From an uncultured Phycisphaerales bacterium (lineage in GTDB: Bacteria; Planctomycetota; Phycisphaerae; Sedimentisphaerales; Anaerobacaceae): a stretch of 64,000 nucleotides of DNA. The position numbers and the translations under genes are program-made. The stretch covers positions 62,001 through 126,000 of the forward strand of contig CAIODZ010000042.1 of assembly GCA_903857265.1 (NCBI GenBank), given 5' to 3'. Of this stretch, positions 44,937 through 52,612 are shown one piece after another. Within the stretch, counting starts at the first letter, position 1, and each line of letters begins with the position of its first letter. Below the pieces are notes generated by a model. It ran no database searches. It saw only the letters and a list, made by a program, of their open reading frames with translations, and was not told the origin of the DNA.

Positions 44937-45794
44937 ATGGCAGGCAATACTAAAAATATTCTCAAATGGCCAACAGGCAAACTGGATTTTTCCGGCGGAT
45001 GCCTTGTGATGGGCATTCTTAATGTTACGCCCGATTCGTTCAGCGACGGCGGAAAATTTTTAAGCAGGGATAAGGCCATCGAACAGGGCATTAAAATGGC
45101 TGCCGAGGGAGCGGCGATAATCGACGTCGGCCCGGAATCCACAAGACCAGGCGCCGAATTCGTCTCAGCCGACGAGCAAATAAAACGCGCTATTCCTATT
45201 ATAAGCGCAATTGCAAAAAAAATGAAGGCCTGTATAAGTATCGATACGACAAATTACGAAGTGGCCAAAACCGCATTAGACGCCGGGGCAAATATCATAA
45301 ACGACATCACCGCTCTTGCGGGTGAGCGAATGACACAATTAGCCGCCAAACGGAAAGTCCCCGTGATTCTGATGCATATGCAGGGAATACCGCGAACGAT
45401 GCAGGTCGAGCCGAAATATAAAGATGTGGTCAGCGAGGTTTTGAAATTTCTACTCGAAAGGGCGAAACGAGCCGAGAAATTCGGAATACCGAAAGAGCGA
45501 ATCTTCATCGACCCAGGCATCGGTTTTGGCAAGACCGTTGAGCATAATCTCAAACTTTTGGCCAATATCGATAAATTTGTGAAGACCGGCTACCGAGTCC
45601 TTGTCGGCCCAAGCAGAAAATGGTTTATCGGTAAATTAATCGGCAAAGAAAATCCCGTTGATAGAACTTTCGGCACCGCCGCTGCAGTCGCACTTTGTGC
45701 TGCCGCGGGCGTATCAATTGTCCGCGTCCACGATGTTGCAAAAATGATTGATGTTGTTAAAATAGCAAACACGATAATAAAAGAAAAGGTGTGA
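44937..45794 (+). CDS. folP: dihydropteroate synthase
   Basis: 285 residues. Joins p-aminobenzoate to the pterin diphosphate in folate synthesis. Signature blocks: MGILNVTPDSFSDGGKF, DVGPESTRPGAEFV, ISIDTTNYEVAKTAL, IINDITAL, VILMHMQGIPRTM, FIDPGIGFGKTVEHNLKLL and VGPSRKWFIG. A final RVHDV motif is present (SIVRVHDVAKM). The ATG begins at the base after the pdxB stop, so the two are coupled. Confidence 0.96.
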   Translation: MAGNTKNILKWPTGKLDFSGGCLVMGILNVTPDSFSDGGKFLSRDKAIEQGIKMAAEGAAIIDVGPESTRPGAEFVSADEQIKRAIPIISAIAKKMKACISIDTTNYEVAKTALDAGANIINDITALAGERMTQLAAKRKVPVILMHMQGIPRTMQVEPKYKDVVSEVLKFLLERAKRAEKFGIPKERIFIDPGIGFGKTVEHNLKLLANIDKFVKTGYRVLVGPSRKWFIGKLIGKENPVDRTFGTAAAVALCAAAGVSIVRVHDVAKMIDVVKIANTIIKEKV

Positions 45795-45795
45795 T

Positions 45796-45963
45796 ATGAG
45801 CATAAGCAGTCATTTGGGTATGGTTGTTCTGGTAATAATAGGGATGGCGACGGTCATCGGCGTTATCATCATAGCCACGATTGAATCGCGACGCGCCGAC
45901 AGCGGAAAACCGTCGATACTGTCGAAGACACCGGAAACCACAACGGATAAGAAAAGGAATTAA
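45796..45963 (+). CDS. 55-residue single-pass membrane protein
   Basis: The ATG follows the folP stop by one base, with AAGG six bases upstream. Residues 8-29 form one hydrophobic helix (GMVVLVIIGMATVIGVIIIA), followed by a basic and Ser/Thr-rich cytoplasmic tail (TIESRRADSGKPS … TTTDKKRN). No family recognised. Tight spacing, the clear helix and a proper stop support a real gene at the end of the pdxB-folP operon; it converges on lon. Confidence 0.65.
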   Translation: MSISSHLGMVVLVIIGMATVIGVIIIATIESRRADSGKPSILSKTPETTTDKKRN

Positions 45964-45987
45964 CAGCAAACCCCGCCTGCTGTTTGA

Positions 45988-48441
45988 TTAATCAGCATTC
46001 AGGGCGATTTTCAGCACTTCGTCGGTGTTTTTCACAAATTTGAATTTCATGCCCTTTTTGGCTTCCTTCGGCACTTCCGGCAGGTCTTTTTTGTTGCGAT
46101 CGGGCAAAATCACCATTTTTATGCCGGCTTGTTTGGCAGCTAATATTTTTTCCTTCAATCCGCCTATGGGCAGCACCAAACCGCGCAGCGTAATCTCGCC
46201 CGTCATTGCTACGTCGGGTCTAACCGGCTTATGCAATAACAGCGACACAAGCGAGCTGAACATCGCGACGCCCGCGCTTGGCCCATCTTTTGGAATCGCG
46301 CCGGCGGGGACATGAATATGGTAATCGAACTTAGTGAACTTACTTGCCTCTATGCCGAGCTTTCCTGCGTTGGATTTCAGGATTGAAAACGCCGCCTGTG
46401 CGCTTTCCTTCATCACGTCGCCGATTTGGCCCGTAAGCTGCAACGCGCCCTTACCCGGCATCGAAGCCGACTCGATGAACAATATCTCGCCCCCCACGGG
46501 CGTAAACGCAAGCGCGGTCGCCACTCCCGGTATCCCGGCACGCAGGGCAAGCTCCGATTCATATTGCGTGGGCCCCAGTATCTTGGCTAAACCGTCAGCT
46601 TTGATGGTCGCCTTCCTCTTTTTATTTTTCGCAATATCAGTCGCTACGGCCCTGCATACCGCCGCGATATTTCTCTCCAGATTGCGCACTCCCGCCTCGC
46701 GCGTATAACTTCGGATAATTACGCCGATTGCCTCGCTTTTGATTTTGAGCCGGTTTTTATCCAGCCCATGCTCTTTCAACTGTCGCGGCACGAGGTATTT
46801 CTTCGCGATGTTGAGCTTTTCCGTCTCGGTATAGCCGGGCAGCTCGATGATTTCCATCCTGTCGTGCAGCGCGGGCGGAATCGGCTCGGTGTAGTTGGCT
46901 GTGCCGATGAACATCACCGTCGATAAATCGAATGGCTGGTCTAAGTAATGGTCTGTGAAACTGGCGTTCTGCTCGGGGTCAAGCACCTCAAGAAGTGCGC
47001 TTGCCGGGTCGCCCCTGAAATCTGCGCCGATTTTATCAAGCTCATCCAGCATAAATACCGGGTTTTTGGAGCTTGCCTTGCGTAACTCCTGCAGGATTCT
47101 GCCTGGAAGCGCGCCGATATACGTTCGCCTGTGACCCCGTATGTCGGCTTCATCCCGTATGCCGCCAAGCGATATACGGATAAATTTCCTGCCCAGGGCA
47201 GCCGCGATTGATTTGCCAAGCGAGGTCTTGCCTACTCCCGGCGGGCCAACAAAGCAAAGTATCGGGCTTTTGCCTGTCGGATTAAGTTTTCGCACCGCGA
47301 GGAATTCGAGAATACGCCTTTTCACCTTTTTAAGGTCATAGTGGTCGCGGTTAAGGATTCGCTGCGCCTGGTTTATATCTATACGGTCTTTTGTCCCCAC
47401 AGACCACGGCAATTCGCACACAAAATCCAGATACGTCCTTATCACGCTGTATTCCGGCGAAGCTGACATCATCTTGCTCAGACGGTCAAGCTCACGCATC
47501 GCCTCCGCCTCGACCCGCTCGGGCATCTTCGCCTTCTTGATATTATCACTGAGAATCTTAAGCTCCTCGACTCTTGAGTCCTCTTTGCCAAGCTCCGTCT
47601 GAATCGCCTTCAGCTGCTCCTGAAGAAAATACTCACGCTGGCTCTTCTCGACCGAATCGCGAACCCGCCCCTGAATCTTGTGGCTAAGTTCAAGGACGTC
47701 AAGCTGGTTGGCAAGCTCAACCGAAAGCCGTTCCAGACGCCTCGCGGGGTCAAGCTCCTCCAAAAGCTTTTGCCTTTCATCGGTCTTCAAGCTGATATTG
47801 GCAGCAAGGTAATCCGCCAGGGCGGACGGGTCCTCGATTTCTTCGAGCAGCGAGGAAACCTCTTCCGGCACGTTAGGGCTAAGCGAGATAACTTTATTAG
47901 CCGTCTGCCGGACGTTTACCATCAGCGCCTGCAATCGTTTGGTCATTCTCGCCGTCGAGTCGAGCAGCCGAACCTTTGCCTTGAGGTATGGTTCGGTTGA
48001 TGCTACCCCTGTTATCTCGAAACGGGCTATGCCGTGAACGAAAATACTAATCGAACCCTGCGGTGCCCTGATAACTTTCAGCACCATTGCAGCCGTGCCC
48101 ACATCATAAAGGTCCAGGAAATCCGGCTTGTCGGTATCGGGCTTACGCTGCGTCAATATCCCGATAACCGTTTCATTAGGCACCACGTCTTTCAAAAGCG
48201 CCTTGCTTTTCTCCCTGCCTACCGCCAGCGGCGCGACCGTCCCGGGAAAAACAACCGCGTTTCTTATCGCGAGGATTCCAAGCTCTTCGGGCAATTCGAA
48301 CTTGTTATTGTTCGCCTGGTTATTTTCCTGTGAGCTACCCTTCCCGCCCGATTCGGAGCGTCTCCTCGGCAGTTCCCGCGCCAGTATCTCATCCGGCCAA
48401 GTCTCCGCCGTATAAATAAAATCTTTCAAACTACTGCCCAT
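45988..48441 (-). CDS. lon: ATP-dependent protease Lon
   Basis: 817 residues. Degrades damaged and regulatory proteins. N-domain from about residue 50 (PEELGILAIRNAVVFPGTVAPL), coiled coil, AAA+ Walker A FVGPPGVGKTSLGKS and Walker B NPVFMLDELDKIG, then the protease domain with the Ser in PKDGPSAGVAMF and the Lys in GGLKEKILAAKQAGI. A Ser/Asn/Gly-rich stretch at 28-45 precedes the N-domain. Upstream of the ATG only GGGG is seen. Confidence 0.97.
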   Translation of the reverse strand: MGSSLKDFIYTAETWPDEILARELPRRRSESGGKGSSQENNQANNNKFELPEELGILAIRNAVVFPGTVAPLAVGREKSKALLKDVVPNETVIGILTQRKPDTDKPDFLDLYDVGTAAMVLKVIRAPQGSISIFVHGIARFEITGVASTEPYLKAKVRLLDSTARMTKRLQALMVNVRQTANKVISLSPNVPEEVSSLLEEIEDPSALADYLAANISLKTDERQKLLEELDPARRLERLSVELANQLDVLELSHKIQGRVRDSVEKSQREYFLQEQLKAIQTELGKEDSRVEELKILSDNIKKAKMPERVEAEAMRELDRLSKMMSASPEYSVIRTYLDFVCELPWSVGTKDRIDINQAQRILNRDHYDLKKVKRRILEFLAVRKLNPTGKSPILCFVGPPGVGKTSLGKSIAAALGRKFIRISLGGIRDEADIRGHRRTYIGALPGRILQELRKASSKNPVFMLDELDKIGADFRGDPASALLEVLDPEQNASFTDHYLDQPFDLSTVMFIGTANYTEPIPPALHDRMEIIELPGYTETEKLNIAKKYLVPRQLKEHGLDKNRLKIKSEAIGVIIRSYTREAGVRNLERNIAAVCRAVATDIAKNKKRKATIKADGLAKILGPTQYESELALRAGIPGVATALAFTPVGGEILFIESASMPGKGALQLTGQIGDVMKESAQAAFSILKSNAGKLGIEASKFTKFDYHIHVPAGAIPKDGPSAGVAMFSSLVSLLLHKPVRPDVAMTGEITLRGLVLPIGGLKEKILAAKQAGIKMVILPDRNKKDLPEVPKEAKKGMKFKFVKNTDEVLKIALNAD

Positions 48442-48558
48442 TTTACCCCTGCACGCCTCTATTTTCAGTTGTTTTCACAGCAGTCAATTGTTACCCATCC
48501 ACACAAACCTAACATACGCCTCGGCCTATGCAAAGTTTTAATTTTGCAAAATTTCAGA

Positions 48559-49689
48559 TTACCCTTCCTCTGTCTGCCCGTTCCAGGCCGACATTCTGCC
48601 AAGCTGCTCGCTACCCCACTGTGCCATTTCTCCCTTTTCGATATGTTTTCTTATCTCGCTCATCAGCCGTTGATAAAACCGCAGATTGTGAATCGTCGCA
48701 AGAATTGGCCCCATCATCTCGCCCACATTGAAGAAGTGGCGGATAGCCGACCGCGAAAAATTCCCGCAGGTGTAACAGTCGCAGCCCCGCTCAATAGGTC
48801 CCGCGTCGGTTATATGCTCGTTATTTCGCATTCGCAGAGGCCCATTCATTGTGAAGGCATACGCGTTTCGCCCGTTACGGGTAGGCAGCACGCAATCAAA
48901 CATATCCACGCCGGCCATAACCGACGCGATGATATCTGCGGGCATTCCGACTCCCATCAAATATCTCGGCTTATCATCGGGCAATAGTGGTGCGGTATGG
49001 CGAACCGTCTTTATCATATTTTCGTGTCCCTCGCCGATTGCCAACCCGCCCAGTGCGTAACCCGCGAAATCCATACTCACCAGTTCAGCCGAGCAACGCT
49101 GTCTCATCGCCAAATCTATCCCGCCCTGTACTATCCCGAAAAGCATCTGCTTTGGGTTATTGTGTGCGTCTTTGCATCGTCTCGCCCAGCGAATCGTCCT
49201 GTCAACCGCCCGCTCTAATTCCGCCGGCTCACAGCCGAAAGCAGGGCACTGGTCAAAACACATCGCGATATCGCAGCCCAGCCGATTCTGAATCCTGGTC
49301 GCGCCCTCCGCGTCGAGATACGCCTTCGCCCCGTCGATATGGCTGGCGAATTCGACGCCATCGTTGTCAATCTTAGTCAGCGAGCTAAGCGAAAATACCT
49401 GATAACCCCCGCTGTCTGTCAATATGGGCCTGTCCCAGCCCATAAATTTGTGCAGCCCGCCGATACCTTCTATCACGTCAACGCCGGGCCGAAGCATCAA
49501 ATGATACGTATTGGCGAGTATGATTTCCGCCCCAACCTCGCGCAGTTGTGCGGGCGTGATACCCTTGACTGTTCCAGCCGTCCCAACGGGCATAAACGCT
49601 GGCGTTGAAACCTCCCCATGCGCCGTCTTCAAAACGCCGCGCCTCGCTGCGCTATTTTTGTCCCGGCACTTTACCTCGAAGCTATTCAT
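48559..49689 (-). CDS. tgt: tRNA-guanine transglycosylase
   Basis: 376 residues. Exchanges G34 for preQ1 in tRNAs with GUN anticodons (queuosine pathway). Motifs: PVGTAGTVKG, catalytic Asp in TDSGGYQVFSL, FDQCPAFGCEPAE, GIVQGGIDLAMRQRC, nucleophile region GVDMFDCVLPTRNGRNAYAF (split as DCVLPTRNGR), and zinc ligands CDCYTCGNF with a later His. The ATG comes straight after the stop of the SpoIID-like gene. Confidence 0.97.
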   Translation of the reverse strand: MNSFEVKCRDKNSAARRGVLKTAHGEVSTPAFMPVGTAGTVKGITPAQLREVGAEIILANTYHLMLRPGVDVIEGIGGLHKFMGWDRPILTDSGGYQVFSLSSLTKIDNDGVEFASHIDGAKAYLDAEGATRIQNRLGCDIAMCFDQCPAFGCEPAELERAVDRTIRWARRCKDAHNNPKQMLFGIVQGGIDLAMRQRCSAELVSMDFAGYALGGLAIGEGHENMIKTVRHTAPLLPDDKPRYLMGVGMPADIIASVMAGVDMFDCVLPTRNGRNAYAFTMNGPLRMRNNEHITDAGPIERGCDCYTCGNFSRSAIRHFFNVGEMMGPILATIHNLRFYQRLMSEIRKHIEKGEMAQWGSEQLGRMSAWNGQTEEG

Positions 49690-51021
49690 TTAATAAGCTT
49701 TCACTAATTTTGAGCCGGGATAATAATGCTGCAGAATTTCGCTTGCGGTCTTGCTTTGCATTGCCATACCTTGTGCACCGCATTGGCACATCCCAACGCC
49801 GTGCCCGAATCCTCTGCCCGCCAAAAACGCGAACTTGCCTTCTATAAGGGCAATTTTGCAGGCGACGCTGCGAATCCTGTTACCTGCCGGGTCAATCGTA
49901 AGCCGGAGGTCCTCCGCTCTCAAAAATTCGCTCTTGTCGTTTGTGCCGGTAAGTTTCACCATTGTTATGCGCGAGAAATCCGGGTAGTCGCTTTGTTTGA
50001 CCGCCGAGATATACGTGATATCACCAAGCCCTTTTAACTGCGGATATTTTTTCTGCACGGCTGCCGTGACCGTTTCTTTGTTAAACTGGGCCATCGGCCA
50101 GAAAAACACATCCGGTCTCGCGACTGCCCTGCAATATGGGCACTCGACTCCCCCCAGCGGCCCGAACGAATCCCCGAAAACATTTTTGGCGTCCTCGGTG
50201 TGTCCCCCGCAGCTTGAGCTGTAATATGCCGGGAAAAGCTCTTCGCCTGATGCTCCCGCGCCGGGCAACCCCGCCTGCTCACACATCAGGACTTCTCCCG
50301 ATGTTTCGTTGACTGCTCTCCACACGCTTGCCGATTCTCTCTTCAATCCAAGGTAAACCTGGCTTGCCTGCGTTCTTGCCACGTCCCAGTCGCGCGTGTA
50401 GCCGAATTTCTTTTTGTTATAAAGGCAATAGGTCCTCGCCGCGATTGCCTGCGCCTTCAATGCCTCTGTTTCCCAGCGGTCGGGCATTTCCGCACCCACA
50501 ACCCCCGCCAGGTACGGCTCAAGAGGCACAATGTTTATCGCCTCGAAAGTCAGGCCATCAACATTGGCTTTCAGCAGCAGTTTGCCGCGAAACTCGTTGC
50601 CGTCCATAACAAACGTGAAGGGATCATCGGGCGAAATCGTTATCTCGCGGGCAGCGAATCTCCTGCCACCGATAGTAAACTCACCCCCCAGGACGCCTAC
50701 ATTCATCGGCTGCCCGCGCTCGGTAAATATCGTCTCAGGAATCAGGACGCTGCCGTCGCTGTTAAATAAGCTGAACCCTCCTCGCATCTTTATCGTGCAG
50801 TGATTGACGTCGTCGGCCAGCAGCACCCGTACCATAAACGGCTGCTCGGTATTCATCTGCGGAGTGCTTTGCACGACCATTTGCTCGTGACAACTGAAAA
50901 ACACCGCGCCTGCCACCAGCACTAACCCAGCCAGCAGACAATTGCCGATTGTTCTCCATGCCCCGAAATCTTTACGCCACCTGAATTGCCGAAACCACAT
51001 ACTTTTCAGACCGCCTGCCAT
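49690..51021 (-). CDS. SpoIID/LytB domain protein
   Basis: 443 residues. A membrane segment (LLAGLVLVAGAVFFSC) precedes a possible lipobox Cys. The core is the SpoIID/LytB domain: YLAGVVGAEMPDRWETEALKAQAIAARTYC (read as GAEMPDRWETEALKAQAIAA), YYSSSCGGHTEDAKNVFG, and GRGFGHGVGMCQCGAQGMA with the repeating HGVG/QGM motif at the C-terminus. SpoIID is a lytic transglycosylase that cuts denuded glycan; Gram-negative relatives are probably cell-wall enzymes. A second ATG at 51000 (MWFRQF) is an alternative start. Coupled to tgt. Confidence 0.9.
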   Translation of the reverse strand: MAGGLKSMWFRQFRWRKDFGAWRTIGNCLLAGLVLVAGAVFFSCHEQMVVQSTPQMNTEQPFMVRVLLADDVNHCTIKMRGGFSLFNSDGSVLIPETIFTERGQPMNVGVLGGEFTIGGRRFAAREITISPDDPFTFVMDGNEFRGKLLLKANVDGLTFEAINIVPLEPYLAGVVGAEMPDRWETEALKAQAIAARTYCLYNKKKFGYTRDWDVARTQASQVYLGLKRESASVWRAVNETSGEVLMCEQAGLPGAGASGEELFPAYYSSSCGGHTEDAKNVFGDSFGPLGGVECPYCRAVARPDVFFWPMAQFNKETVTAAVQKKYPQLKGLGDITYISAVKQSDYPDFSRITMVKLTGTNDKSEFLRAEDLRLTIDPAGNRIRSVACKIALIEGKFAFLAGRGFGHGVGMCQCGAQGMAMQSKTASEILQHYYPGSKLVKAY

Positions 51022-51078
51022 GCAAAAGCTATTTCGCTGGCGCCCGCGAAACGTCTTTGCTTCCGTTTTGTAAAAATT

Positions 51079-52410
51079 TTATTCCAATGTCCGCAGCGAC
51101 AAACCGAGATTCGCCAGGACCCTTTTGACTTCGTTCAAGCTCGTTACGCCGAAATTCTTGCAGCCCAGCAGCTCCGCTTCAGTAACCCGCGTCAGCTCTC
51201 CGACCGTGCGCATGTTGAGCTTCAGCAGCGCCTTTTTCGCCCTGACCGACCACTGCAAATCCGCTATCGGCTTGCCGGCCAATCCATGGTCGGCTGCCGG
51301 CTCTTCGGCAATACTGGCTGCCTGCGCCGGCTCGGCCGGCCCGAACTGCCTGTCCTCCGGCATCATACCAAGCTGCAGGCCCTTGGAATCCAGTATCACT
51401 TTTATCTCACGCAAACTCGTCTCGCCGAAATTCTTAAACGCAAGCAGTTCCGCTTCGGTTGTCCTCAACAGGTCCCCGAGTGTATTCAGATTCATCTTCT
51501 TGAGGCAGTTTCTGCTTCGCACCGAAAGCTCAAAATCAGACAGCGGCGTTTCGAGGATCTGCATCTTACGGGTCTTCTTCTTCTCCGTCTCCTCGTCGTA
51601 AACCATTGTCTTGGAGCTTTGGATATCCTTCAGAAACAGAATCGCCCGCTTATGATTCGGATGACACGCCAGAACCTTCTGCACGCATCGCTCGGCCTTG
51701 TCGTAATCCGCCTTGTCCTCGTAAATCACCGCCAGGTTCAGCAATGCGCTTGTGTAAATCGGCGACGATGACGTAATCGCCTTGTAGTAGTCAATCGCCG
51801 CGTCCTCATCGCCGGAAAGGTCGCAGCGGTACGCCAGATGAAACATTGCTTCCTGATGCTTCGGCGAAAGCTCCAGTGCCGCCTTGTAATTTTCGGCCGC
51901 CTCATCATACAGCCCCTGCTTCTCACGCAGCCGGCCAAGCTGATAATGAAATTCTGCGCTTACGTTCTTGAAATTAGCACAACCTTTAAGCTCTTTTTCC
52001 GCTGACTCGAAATTGCCTGCCATGCGGTATGTGGCAGCTTTCTCCAGCGAAACCGCGAGCGAATCTGCCCCGTGTTTTCCACTGGCGTGGAAGTTCATTA
52101 TCGCTTCGTCGTAATTGCCAAGCCGACGCAGAGCAGCCGCAAGGCACATAAATTTCTCTTTGCAGTCGCTGCCTTTCTGCAGTTTCTCAATCGCATCGGC
52201 GTCTTTGCCTAGGATAAACAGACCTATACCCGCGGCCAGACACCCTTTGCCGCCGGTCTTGCTCATATTCTGCTCAACCTGCTCCGCAAAAGCCAACTGA
52301 CTTGCCTCGCTCGAATGAACCTGCTCTGACAGCTTCTTTATTTGTTCTATGCTCAGCGTCTCTTCGCCGAACAAATTAATTCCGCTTTGTGCCTGTGTTG
52401 TTGTTTCCAT
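51079..52410 (-). CDS. TPR protein with two RNA polymerase alpha-CTD-like domains
   Basis: 443 residues; AGGAGA 7 bases before the ATG. Residues about 55-270 are tetratricopeptide repeats (NYDEAIMNFHASGKHGADSL, GLYDEAAENYKAALELSPKH, DYDKAERCVQKVLACHPNHK). Two helix-hairpin-helix units of the alpha-subunit C-terminal domain type follow: SVRSRNCLKKMNLNTLGDLL … NFGETSLREIK at about 290-345 and SVRAKKALLKLNMRTVGEL … NFGVTSLNEVKRVLANLGL at about 378-440. In RNA polymerase that domain binds DNA and regulators. The protein has no signal peptide, so it is cytoplasmic and may act in transcription. No catalytic motif is seen. Confidence 0.9.
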   Translation of the reverse strand: METTTQAQSGINLFGEETLSIEQIKKLSEQVHSSEASQLAFAEQVEQNMSKTGGKGCLAAGIGLFILGKDADAIEKLQKGSDCKEKFMCLAAALRRLGNYDEAIMNFHASGKHGADSLAVSLEKAATYRMAGNFESAEKELKGCANFKNVSAEFHYQLGRLREKQGLYDEAAENYKAALELSPKHQEAMFHLAYRCDLSGDEDAAIDYYKAITSSSPIYTSALLNLAVIYEDKADYDKAERCVQKVLACHPNHKRAILFLKDIQSSKTMVYDEETEKKKTRKMQILETPLSDFELSVRSRNCLKKMNLNTLGDLLRTTEAELLAFKNFGETSLREIKVILDSKGLQLGMMPEDRQFGPAEPAQAASIAEEPAADHGLAGKPIADLQWSVRAKKALLKLNMRTVGELTRVTEAELLGCKNFGVTSLNEVKRVLANLGLSLRTLE

Positions 52411-52558
52411 TAAATATTCTCCTGAAAAAAACCGCCGCCGCTCGGCTTATGAATATTAGTTAATTAAAGAAAGCAGCATTATAACCATCTCTGCTGTTTT
52501 TGCAATACCTTTTAAGTCAAGCAAATACAGGCAGTTATAGATACGTCTGATTTTGCGC

Positions 52559-52589
52559 ATAAAAAGGCCGGACGAAATCGCCCGGCCTT
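52559..52589 (-). terminator. terminator T1, after anti-sigma 1
   Basis: Minus strand AAGGCCGG pairs with CCGGCCTT, followed by a T-run (52560-52565). It lies 24 bases past the stop at 52613. First of five near-identical hairpins (also 56013, 58055, 60000 and 62014). Confidence 0.9.
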
Positions 52590-52612
52590 AACGGCAATAT
52601 ATAGGGTAATTG

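Noticed and set aside
48469-48987. 172-codon plus-strand frame opposite tgt
   Set aside because: Antisense shadow of tgt; no ribosome site and no recognisable motif.
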